DNA from: a bacterium
GTDB lineage: Bacteria; Cyanobacteriota; Vampirovibrionia; Gastranaerophilales; Gastranaerophilaceae
Direction of reading: 5' to 3'
Length of the DNA: 33,062 nucleotides
Assembly: GCA_017433195.1 (NCBI GenBank)
Contig: JAFRHR010000007.1
Location: 1-33,062 of the forward strand
In this document: positions 25,582-32,006 of the stretch, piece after piece
How positions within the stretch are numbered: the stretch's first letter is position 1
How the letters are laid out: every line of letters begins with the position of its first letter
Made by a program: the position numbers and the translations under genes
Notes under the pieces: model-generated
The model's input: only the letters and a program-made list of their open reading frames with translations
Told to the model about the DNA's origin: nothing
Database searches by the model: none

Positions 25582-26138
25582 TAATTTACTCCTTTGTAAT
25601 TGTCATAATTACTCAAAACTTTTTTTACGTAATTCTGAGTTTCAGCATACGGAGGAATACCGCCGTATTTTTTGACGGCGTTCGGACCTGCATTGTATGC
25701 TGCAAGCGCAAGTTCTTTGTTGTTTCCGTATCTGTCGAGCAAACCTTTAAGGTATTTTGTACCGCCGTCAATATTTTGCTCTGCGTTGTATGCATCGGTA
25801 ACACCCAAACTTTCTGCTGTTGCAGGCATTAACTGCATTAAACCCATAGCTCCGCAGTGAGATTTTGCATTTGGATTAAAACCTGATTCCTGATTTATGA
25901 CGGCTTTAACAAAGTTCTCATCGAGCCCGTTTTTGTTTGAATACTTGGTAATAAGCTCGTTTATTTCAGTCTTTGAAACTTTATTGTCTGCATTTTTCTG
26001 ACATTCAATTTTTTTGTTGAGAATTTGCTGAAAATCACCGTCAACACTCTGTGTTTGAGTGTTGTTCATCAGAGATTGGAACTGTTGTTCAATCATGTTT
26101 ATACGTCTTAAAGCCATATTTAGACTTGTTACTTCCAA
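25581..26138 (-). CDS. SLT-domain lytic transglycosylase, first gene of the flg operon
   Basis: 185 aa. The start is TTG at 26138 with GGAGAGG six bases upstream; an ATG at 26117 is the alternative. Residues 1-65 are hydrophilic with no signal peptide, so export is probably through the flagellar apparatus. Residues 70-185 are a complete SLT domain: the catalytic Glu in V-I-N-Q-E-S-G-F-N-P-N-A, then G-A-M-G-L-M-Q-L-M-P-A-T-A, N-I-D-G-G-T-K-Y-L, A-L-A-A-Y-N-A-G-P-N-A-V and Y-V-K-K-V-L. It cleaves peptidoglycan. Given its position and the short FlgJ, it very likely opens the wall for the rod. All key residues are present. Confidence 0.9.
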   Translation of the reverse strand: MEVTSLNMALRRINMIEQQFQSLMNNTQTQSVDGDFQQILNKKIECQKNADNKVSKTEINELITKYSNKNGLDENFVKAVINQESGFNPNAKSHCGAMGLMQLMPATAESLGVTDAYNAEQNIDGGTKYLKGLLDRYGNNKELALAAYNAGPNAVKKYGGIPPYAETQNYVKKVLSNYDNYKGVN

Positions 26139-26238
26139 AGCCTACCTCTCCCAATCTATTTTTTTACTTACCTATACTGAATTTACATTATATTAATATT
26201 ATGGACATCGGTTGTTTGGTGTATTTTTTTCAAAAAAA

Positions 26239-26256
26239 ATAGACCATATGGTCTAT
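26239..26256. promoter_or_regulatory. 18-bp perfect palindrome, TetR/NemR-type operator
   Basis: ATAGACCATATGGTCTAT is perfectly self-complementary and contains TAGACC-N4-GGTCTA, the form of the NemR box and related TetR-family operators. It is about 100 bp upstream of the flg operon and followed by a G-rich stretch. No TetR-family gene is in the window, so the cognate regulator, if any, is elsewhere. Confidence 0.5.
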
Positions 26257-26307
26257 ATTTGGGGTAGGGGTAAATAAAATACGAAGTTTATAATAATCTA
26301 CACAAAA

Positions 26308-26454
26308 TGTCATGCTGAACAAGCCGAGCAGAAAAGGACTCATGGCGATATCCGTTTATTACGAGGCGCGTTTCAGCATCTTACCAACATTGTATATAAA
26401 AATAAATCTCAAATGGCAAAGTTTGACAGACCCTGAAATAAATTCAGGGTGACA
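26308..26454. repeat. Palindromic intergenic repeat element, about 147 bp
   Basis: Imperfect terminal inverted repeats TGTCATGCTGAA (26308-26319) and TTCAGGGTGACA (26443-26454; 10 of 12 match when reversed). Inside are further copies of the CTGAA/TTCAG theme (TTTCAGCAT near 26371, CCCTGAA near 26431). The part TATCCGTTTAT-TACGAG has a close relative near 31431-31446, so it belongs to a dispersed family. No coding capacity. Confidence 0.55.
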
Positions 26455-26531
26455 ATGTTATTTAATTTTTAAACTCCATGTTATTTTTTGAAAAATTTGT
26501 GGAATATAAAAAATATCCCAAGGAGTGTAAT

Positions 26532-26630
26532 ATGATAGAAACAGTTAATTTGTTATTATTTGCATTGGTTATGTATGCAGCATTTATCGCTTTTCCGAGC
26601 TTTATCGAAAAAAGACATAATGCACACTAA
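26532..26630 (+). CDS. 32-aa single-span membrane peptide
   Basis: The ATG is preceded by a strong AAGGAGTGTAAT ribosome-binding site. The peptide is M-I-E-T-V-N, then a hydrophobic span L-L-L-F-A-L-V-M-Y-A-A-F-I-A-F-P-S-F, then a charged end (I-E-K-R-H-N-A-H). The topology is probably one membrane span with a positive C-terminal tail. It stands alone between the repeat element and thymidine kinase and ends at a small TGCAC/GTGCA hairpin. The combination of a good Shine-Dalgarno and coherent composition supports a real gene. It resembles small subunit-like membrane peptides but I cannot name a family. Confidence 0.5.
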   Translation: MIETVNLLLFALVMYAAFIAFPSFIEKRHNAH

Positions 26631-26640
26631 GTTAAGTGCA
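26621..26640 (+). terminator. Weak hairpin after the 32-aa gene
   Basis: TGCAC and GTGCA arms around ten bases that include the stop codon, followed by ATTTTAAAAT. A short stem with a poor U-run. Confidence 0.3.
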
Positions 26641-26691
26641 ATTTTAAAATAAAACTAACACTTTAAATCAAAATTTTATATTTTGACGAAA

Positions 26692-27312
26692 TTAACGTGC
26701 CTCAAAGTGAAGTAATTTGAACTTTTTGGAAACTTCCTCATCCTGTTTTGCATTAGGAAGTTCGTAGCACTGAATACAACGTGCTTCGTAAGTTTCGTCT
26801 CCGCCTATCATGACCAAAGGTGAACTCTTGTCAGCAGGTTTTCCGTCAATTAAACGCTGAGTTCTTGTGGCATGCTCGCATCCGCACTTCATACAAATTG
26901 CATGAAGTTTATCAACGTGAGTTGCAATACACATCAATTCAGGCATAGAACCAAACGGTTCACTCTTAAAATCGAGTTCCAAACCTGTTCCGATAATTCT
27001 CTTGCCCTGTTTCATTAACTCAGTTATAACTTTTACAATATTTGAATCAAAGAACTGGAGTTCGTCAATTGCGATAACTTCGTCTTCAGGTTTTACAATG
27101 TGCATAATCTGAATGGCATGCGCAACTTTTATCGCATCATACCAAAGTCCGTTTCTTGACTCTATATAATCACCATGAGCACGTGTATCGATTTCCGGTG
27201 AAATAACTTTAATTTTTTTCTTTGCTATAACGCAGCGGCGGATACGTCTTAATAACTCTTCTGTCTTTCCGCAGCCCATCGGCCCTGTAATCAATTCAAA
27301 ACTGTACTGCAT
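26692..27312 (-). CDS. tdk: Thymidine kinase (type II)
   Basis: 206 aa. Phosphorylates thymidine to dTMP in the salvage pathway, cytosolic. P-loop G-P-M-G-C-G-K-T (10-17), catalytic Glu in I-D-E-L-Q-F-F (82-88, E84), the lid segment E-L-M-C-I-A-T-H-V-D-K-L, two zinc-ligand pairs C140-x2-C143 and C179-x2-C182, and the substrate-binding loop I-G-G-D-E-T-Y-E-A-R-C. The P-loop (usually G-P-M-F-S-G-K-T) and the D-E-L-Q motif (usually D-E-A-Q) are slightly atypical but functional residues are kept. GGGGAG precedes the ATG. Monocistronic, divergent from the histidine kinase. Confidence 0.95.
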   Translation of the reverse strand: MQYSFELITGPMGCGKTEELLRRIRRCVIAKKKIKVISPEIDTRAHGDYIESRNGLWYDAIKVAHAIQIMHIVKPEDEVIAIDELQFFDSNIVKVITELMKQGKRIIGTGLELDFKSEPFGSMPELMCIATHVDKLHAICMKCGCEHATRTQRLIDGKPADKSSPLVMIGGDETYEARCIQCYELPNAKQDEEVSKKFKLLHFEAR

Positions 27313-27625
27313 AACTCCCCAATTCCCAATAACTATGAAATACTAAATAACTATCTATAATAAAAGTATAAAACCCCCATATTAAATATTAAAGTAAAAT
27401 TTTGTAAAATAAATTTTTGGAGTAAATTTTCGGCATGCATGAGAGTTTCAGCCATATTAAAAAATTTTTACAATTTTTAATTATTGATTTTTAAAATTTT
27501 AACTGAAATTTTTCAAATAAGTAACTCTAATATAAAGACATAAAAATATAAATTATTACATCAATATTTATTGTTGTATTTCTTTACTTTCTTGTCATAT
27601 CTTTGATAATTGCTAAAATAGTAAT
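27313..27625. other. AT-rich intergenic region between tdk and the kinase operon
   Basis: 313 bp of very AT-rich DNA carrying both divergent promoters. The kinase promoter is at 27592-27619. For tdk only a weak -10 (TATTAT on the minus strand near 27356-27361) is seen. Short ATG frames here, for example at 27437, run only 17 codons without a good ribosome-binding site. No gene is supported. Confidence 0.5.
27592..27619 (+). promoter_or_regulatory. Sigma70-type promoter of the kinase operon, predicted leaderless
   Basis: TTGTCA (27592-27597), a 16-nt spacer and TAAAAT (27614-27619); both hexamers 5/6. Six bases then separate the -10 from the ATG at 27626. No Shine-Dalgarno, so initiation is predicted at or beside the start codon. 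Confidence 0.55.
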
Positions 27626-29635
27626 ATGGCGAAGATATTATTGGTGTCGAATGATGATAATACTGTAAATTCGCTTCAGAAGATGCTGTCATCTTATGAG
27701 GTTATATCTGCGTGCGATGAAACACTTATAAACGACATTTTAAAGGTTGAAAATCCCGATATCGTTGTCATAGATTGCGACATAAAATTAGAAGAATTAA
27801 AGCCTCTGTACAGACAAATCAAAAAAGCACACGTAATAATTATGCTTTTGCTTGGCGAAAACCCGATAAACAAAGAGTTTTTGAACAGAGCCGATTTGTT
27901 TGTTACGAAGCCCGCTAAAAAAGACATTCTAATCGCATCTATTGAGGCAAGTTTAAAGAACAGAAATTCTATTGTAAAACTTTTTAATTCAAACCAGGAG
28001 CTTGCAAGGAGTCTGTATCAGTTAAACGTACTTTATAACACAAGTTCACAGTTAGCAGGTACTTTGGATAAGGATAAACTTTTAACCATCATAAATGAAG
28101 GTATCGAAAAATCATTGAGCAACGCCCTTTCCTGCACTTTGATTTTCAGAACTCCTGATGAACCCGTCCTTATTATAAATTCGCTTTATAACATTTCTGA
28201 CGAACTTTTGGAAGCCTTAAAAATAAGAACCGTTTTAAACTACAAATCAAGCGACAGAGTTGAATATCAAAACATAAGCCCCGATAATTTAAAGGTTGAA
28301 AAAAATATTAAATTTAATGTTAAGGAATACGATTTTGCAATTTTAAGATATTCAAGCCTGTTTGACACGATTTATATAAACGATGAATTCTTCGGATTTA
28401 TCGAAATATACAGGGAAGCACCTTATACAACCGATGACAAAACCTGTTTTCAGACACTTGTTCAGCAGGGAACTTTGCCACTGCAGAGCGCAATTCTGCA
28501 CCAGACTTTGAAAGAAAATAACAGAGAACTTGAAAAACTTGAAAGACTTAAATCAGAATTTATTTCAATCGTCTCTCACGAATTAAGAACACCGCTTACG
28601 GCGATTAAAAACTCTCTCGATATCATTCTGAGCGGAAAAGCAGGCGAAATGACAAAGCCTATGGAAAATTTTGTCCATATGGCAAAAAGAAATTCCGAAA
28701 GGTTGTCGCTGATTATCAACGACTTGCTTGATTTATCTAAGATTGAAGCAGGTCAGATGGATTTCAAATTTGCACATACTACAATTGAGCCTGTGATAAC
28801 TGATGTAATAAACAGTTTGTCTGCAATGGCAAAGGATAAGGATATCAATTTAAAATACGTTTCGGGCGGTGATGATGTTGAAATTTATGCAGATGCATCA
28901 AGACTTGAGCAGGTTTTGACAAACCTTGTTTCAAACGCAATTAAATTCACACCGAAAGGCGATATTACAATTTCGACGAAAGTTCTTGATGCAGGAGAAA
29001 TCACATATAACGAGTGTTTTGCCTCCGAAATGAAAGATTTAAAGGGTAAATACCTGACGGTTTGCGTTGAAGATAAAGGTATAGGTATTGAAGAAAAAGA
29101 CCTTATTCACGTTTTCGACAAATTCTCACAAATAGAACGTTCTACACAGAGAGAAGTCGGCGGAACGGGATTGGGCTTATCTATTGCAAAACAGCTTATG
29201 GAAGTTCATGACGGTGTAATATGGTGTGACAGTGTTATAAATGAAGGTTCAAAATTCTACTTTGCCGTCCCTGTTGCAAACGAAGTCAGAACTTTCTATC
29301 TTCAAAAGAAACAGTTATTGCAAAAGGCAAGAGCAAACAATTCAACACTTTTGATTTTTAAGATAAATTCGGATAAAGAAAATTTGGAAAGACTTGCTAA
29401 CGAAGAAGAGATTAAGAACAGCAATTATCTTAACAATTCGTTAATAGAACAAACTGATGACGGATACGTTTTAACAGCTTTAATACAAGGCGGAGACAAA
29501 CCGTCAGCTGAATTTATCAAAAAACGAATTGAAGAAATAATAAAAAGAAACAAGACGAGTTACGGTGAATGTGATATAATACTGTCATATAAGGTAGAGG
29601 GAGAAGCTAATGAAGAAAATTCTTATAGTCGATGA
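27626..29635 (+). CDS. Hybrid-type sensor histidine kinase with REC-like N-terminus
   Basis: 669 aa, soluble. Residues 1-113 are a receiver-like domain (K-I-L-L-V-S-N-D-D, probable phospho-Asp D50 in I-V-V-I-D-C-D, conserved Lys K95 in F-V-T-K-P). Residues 130-290 look like a GAF-type sensor followed by a helical linker. HisKA has H318 in V-S-H-E-L-R-T-P-L. The HATPase has the N box N-L-V-S-N-A-I-K-F-T (433-442), G1 D-K-G-I-G-I (483-488) and G2 G-G-T-G-L-G-L-S-I (512-520). The last 115 residues form an extra domain whose spacing recalls a degenerate GGDEF (L-L-I-F-K-I-N-S-D near 575, D-D-G-Y-V-L-T-A-L-I-Q-G-G near 611, I-I-L-S-Y-K-V near 651). The partner regulator overlaps its 3' end by 26 nt. 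Signal unknown. Kinase core firm; flanking domains inferred. Confidence 0.93.
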   Translation: MAKILLVSNDDNTVNSLQKMLSSYEVISACDETLINDILKVENPDIVVIDCDIKLEELKPLYRQIKKAHVIIMLLLGENPINKEFLNRADLFVTKPAKKDILIASIEASLKNRNSIVKLFNSNQELARSLYQLNVLYNTSSQLAGTLDKDKLLTIINEGIEKSLSNALSCTLIFRTPDEPVLIINSLYNISDELLEALKIRTVLNYKSSDRVEYQNISPDNLKVEKNIKFNVKEYDFAILRYSSLFDTIYINDEFFGFIEIYREAPYTTDDKTCFQTLVQQGTLPLQSAILHQTLKENNRELEKLERLKSEFISIVSHELRTPLTAIKNSLDIILSGKAGEMTKPMENFVHMAKRNSERLSLIINDLLDLSKIEAGQMDFKFAHTTIEPVITDVINSLSAMAKDKDINLKYVSGGDDVEIYADASRLEQVLTNLVSNAIKFTPKGDITISTKVLDAGEITYNECFASEMKDLKGKYLTVCVEDKGIGIEEKDLIHVFDKFSQIERSTQREVGGTGLGLSIAKQLMEVHDGVIWCDSVINEGSKFYFAVPVANEVRTFYLQKKQLLQKARANNSTLLIFKINSDKENLERLANEEEIKNSNYLNNSLIEQTDDGYVLTALIQGGDKPSAEFIKKRIEEIIKRNKTSYGECDIILSYKVEGEANEENSYSR

Positions 29636-29981
29636 TGAACAGGATATCGTTGAAAGTTTAAAATTTGTGCTGGAAGTTTCGGGCTTTTCATGCTACTGCG
29701 CATATAACGGCGAGGACGGGTTAAAGATGGCAAAGGAACTTGTTCCTGATTTGATTATACTTGACGTTATGATGCCGAAAATTAACGGATATAAGATAAG
29801 CCGTTTGTTAAAGTTTGATGCAAAGTATAAAGATATACCGATATTGATGGTAACTGCAAGGTCTCAGGACGAAGACAAACTGATAGGCGAAGAAACAGGT
29901 GTTGACGAATATATTACCAAACCTTTTGAGTTGGATGAAATTGTAAAAAAAGTTGAGGAATATATCGGCAAAGCAGATTAG
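29610..29981 (+). CDS. CheY-type single-domain response regulator
   Basis: 123 aa, a receiver domain only. Acidic pocket D8-D9, phospho-acceptor D52 in I-I-L-D-V-M-M-P, switch residue T82 in M-V-T-A, conserved K104 in Y-I-T-K-P-F. Complete and apparently functional. With no output domain it must act by protein contact, and the next gene, a GspE-like protein 14 nt downstream, is the nearest candidate partner. It starts within the kinase gene, with GAGGGAGAAG as ribosome-binding site, so its translation is coupled. Confidence 0.95.
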   Translation: MKKILIVDDEQDIVESLKFVLEVSGFSCYCAYNGEDGLKMAKELVPDLIILDVMMPKINGYKISRLLKFDAKYKDIPILMVTARSQDEDKLIGEETGVDEYITKPFELDEIVKKVEEYIGKAD

Positions 29982-29995
29982 TTAGGAAGTTTTCA

Positions 29996-31378
29996 ATGGA
30001 AGTTGTTACAAACAGAACTTTAGAAAAATTAAAATATGAACTTGTCCGTGACGGACTTGTAGCCTATGAAGTTTTGGAACAGGCACAGGAAATTGCATCG
30101 TCTCAGAGCATAAATATCGGTCAGGCATTGATTAATTCCGGAACATTGACGGAAGAAACTTTATTAAAGTTTTTGGAATCAAAACTTCATATTCCATACG
30201 TTAATCTTGACGATTATTCACTCGATACAAATTGTTTAAAATACATTAATTTTTCTGATGCAAGACGATATAAAATTATTCCGCTCTTTAAGATTGAAGA
30301 CGTTTTAACGGTTGCGATGGCAGATCCTTTAGATTTATTTGCGATAGATAAAATTGTTGAAACGGCAGAATGTTCAATTGAGCCTGTAATTTCTTCAGAG
30401 GCAAGTATAATTAAGAAAATTGATGCTTATTATTATTCTGATACGACAGTAGGCAAAATTTATACAAACGACGAAAACAAAAATTTTGATTGGAGTGAAG
30501 AACTTCATAGTGAGGATTTGAGCGAAGAGCATATACATAAAATTATCCGTTCTATTTTGAAACAGGCGATTATTGAGGATATCCACGAGGTTTATTTTGA
30601 ACAATTAGATAACGGATTGGGAGTTACGTTTAAATCGGGCGGTGAGGTTTATAATAAAGGAATTATCCCGTCTGTTTTGGTTTCCGCATTTGTTTCAAGA
30701 CTAAAAGTTTTATCAAGCCTTGATCCTTCGGTTTGCGAAGTCCCGCAACTCGGGAAATTATGCTTTAAGGTTGACGAAGTTACTATAATTGCGAGTATGT
30801 CAGCATTCCCGACAATTATGGGTGAGAGAATTTCTCTGAAAATTTATAAACCGCCAAGCAATTTAGAAAAACTTATTCCTGATACAAAGCAGAGAAAAAT
30901 CATTGAAAATGCAATTAATACTCCGGGTGTAATACTCGTCTGCGGATCACCTTTAATTGGTAAAACCCACGTTATTTATTCAATTCTTTTGAGTTTGGCA
31001 AACACTTCAAAAAATATTATGACGATTGAGTCACTTGCCAAATACGAATTACTTGGAGTAAATCAGTGCGAACTCAATGAAAATATCGGTTTTAACCTTG
31101 ATAAAGCACTCAGGTTTATAGAGTTTCAGGCACCTGATGTTATTTATCTTGAGGGTGTAAAGACTAAAGAGGCATTTGAATACTTATCGGAACTTGTATT
31201 CAGCGATAAGGTTATTATTACCGAATTTTTGGCAAACAATATGACTGATTTAAGACAAAAAATGGCATTTCAGGATTTTCAGTCGTTTAAGGAACTCATT
31301 TCCTGCCTGATATTTATCCACGCAAGAGACAGTATAGAAATCTTCGACAAAGCAACAGTACAAAAATACCTTGCATGA
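29996..31378 (+). CDS. GspE/PilB-type ATPase paralogue with eroded active site
   Basis: 460 aa. Residues 5-150 match the N-terminal MshEN-like domain (I-G-Q-A-L-I-N-S-G-T-L-T-E-E-T-L-L-K-F-L, then I-P-Y-V-N-L and A-M-A-D-P-L-D-L-F-A-I-D-K-I). Residues 180-460 match the secretion ATPase fold: P-T-I-M-G-E-R-I-S-L-K-I-Y, G-V-I-L-V-C-G-S-P-L-I-G-K-T with a usable P-loop (317-324), and A-P-D-V-I-Y-L-E-G (379-387). Key motifs are altered. The Asp box T-V-E-D-P-[VI]-E-Y reads T-I-E-S-L-A-K-Y, Walker B L-V-G-E-I-R-D reads Y-L-E-G-V-K-T, the His box T-L-H-T-N-D is absent, and the zinc cysteines are missing. ATP binding may persist but hydrolysis is doubtful. Third gene of the kinase operon. It may be an adaptor for type IV pili or secretion, or a degenerate copy under new selection. 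Confidence 0.88.
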   Translation: MEVVTNRTLEKLKYELVRDGLVAYEVLEQAQEIASSQSINIGQALINSGTLTEETLLKFLESKLHIPYVNLDDYSLDTNCLKYINFSDARRYKIIPLFKIEDVLTVAMADPLDLFAIDKIVETAECSIEPVISSEASIIKKIDAYYYSDTTVGKIYTNDENKNFDWSEELHSEDLSEEHIHKIIRSILKQAIIEDIHEVYFEQLDNGLGVTFKSGGEVYNKGIIPSVLVSAFVSRLKVLSSLDPSVCEVPQLGKLCFKVDEVTIIASMSAFPTIMGERISLKIYKPPSNLEKLIPDTKQRKIIENAINTPGVILVCGSPLIGKTHVIYSILLSLANTSKNIMTIESLAKYELLGVNQCELNENIGFNLDKALRFIEFQAPDVIYLEGVKTKEAFEYLSELVFSDKVIITEFLANNMTDLRQKMAFQDFQSFKELISCLIFIHARDSIEIFDKATVQKYLA

Positions 31379-31380
31379 TA

Positions 31381-31455
31381 GTTCCTTCTCCTTGAGGAAC
31401 GACCTGCGAGCAGAGGATGAAAGCGTAAGCGTATCCGTTTATCGCGAGCAGGTCA
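31381..31455. repeat. Hairpin-rich repeat region after the GspE-like gene
   Basis: Two adjacent hairpins: GTTCCT/AGGAAC (31381-31400), then a long imperfect one with outer arms GACCTG/CAGGTC (31401-31455) containing inner arms GGAT/ATCC. The segment TATCCGTTTAT-CGCGAG resembles part of the element at 26308-26454. The first hairpin sits 2 nt past the stop codon and may protect the 3' end. Confidence 0.5.
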
Positions 31456-31484
31456 AGACAGAAAGTTAGGATGAGGTGACAATC

Positions 31485-31511
31485 CAGTAGTAGGGTAGAC
31501 TTTAGTCTACC
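31485..31511. repeat. 27-bp direct repeat, copy 1, with embedded hairpin
   Basis: Identical over 27 bases to 31640-31666. It contains the perfect hairpin GGTAGACT-TT-AGTCTACC at 31494-31511. Confidence 0.8.
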
Positions 31512-31531
31512 AACTCTACAGAGTTGCATTG

Positions 31532-31552
31532 CAGCCCTCTACTAACAGGAGA
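31532..31552. repeat. CCCTCT...AGAGGG palindrome related to 5100-5120
   Basis: Arms CCCTCT and AGAGGG around an AAC-containing core, the same plan and length as the palindrome after ftsH. The two are 26 kb apart. Confidence 0.45.
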
Positions 31553-31639
31553 GGGCAGAATTTCAATGCGAATTTATGAGCATTAGAAATTCGGGTGAGG
31601 TGTCTTTCCGTCAGATTTGTAAAGGTAGAGAAATATCGG

Positions 31640-31666
31640 CAGTAGTAGGGTAGACTTTAGTCTACC
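31640..31666. repeat. 27-bp direct repeat, copy 2, with embedded hairpin
   Basis: Second copy of the unit at 31485-31511, 155 bp away and without a mismatch. The hairpin is at 31649-31666. Confidence 0.8.
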
Positions 31667-31703
31667 GCAAAAAAATTAACCTGACAGATTAATCTACGCA
31701 GGG

Positions 31704-31732
31704 TTGAAGAGTGCAAAAAAATATGTCATAAT
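31704..31732 (+). promoter_or_regulatory. Promoter of the structured RNA
   Basis: TTGAAG (31704-31709), a 17-nt spacer and CATAAT (31727-31732). Initiation 7 nt past the -10 falls on G31739, exactly the first base of the closing stem of the RNA. Hexamers 4/6 and 5/6. Confidence 0.65.
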
Positions 31733-31738
31733 GTTAAT

Positions 31739-31909
31739 GCTTCGCACAGGTGTTAATTTTGTTCCTACATTTGTTATAAAAGGGAGGGATGACTCAGTGA
31801 CTGCAGAAGTATACCCGTCGATATTTATATCGCCAGCGGGAAACGGAACTTTCAAGGCGCCCACCCACCTGCGAGTTTAGCAGGTAACAAAATCGCACTT
31901 GTACGAGGC
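31739..31909 (+). ncRNA. ssrS: Candidate 6S RNA
   Basis: 171 nt that fold as a rod with the features of 6S RNA, the RNA that binds and inhibits housekeeping RNA polymerase. The closing stem pairs 31739-31752 with 31896-31909 (14 pairs, one mismatch), continued by ATTTTGTT/AACAAAAT (31756-31763 with 31886-31893). A central bubble follows: 18 unpaired bases on the 5' side, and on the 3' side a small hairpin ACCTGC/GCAGGT (31867-31885), a frequent 6S trait. Beyond it are GGG-A-GGG/CCC-A-CCC (31782-31788 with 31860-31866) and an apical hairpin with CCCG/CGGG and CGATA/TATCG. A promoter positioned exactly at its 5' end and a T-rich 3' flank support an independent gene. Naming as 6S is by structure and length; homology was not tested. 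Confidence 0.62.
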
Positions 31910-32006
31910 TTTTAATATTTATTAATCAATTTTCCCGAAAAATAGCAAATTTTCCTGACAAAAATACTTTATATACATGTGTAATGTTGAAAAGAACGGG
32001 AATTTT

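Noticed and set aside
26139..26240. Sigma-28 or sigma-54 promoter for the flg operon
   Set aside because: No TAAA-N15-GCCGATAA or TGGCAC-N5-TTGC match was found; a TATAAT exists at 26187-26192 on the minus strand but lacks a -35, so no promoter is claimed.
31485..31666. Two identical 27-bp repeats considered as the beginning of a CRISPR array
   Set aside because: Only two copies at 155 bp spacing, no regular spacers and no cas genes.
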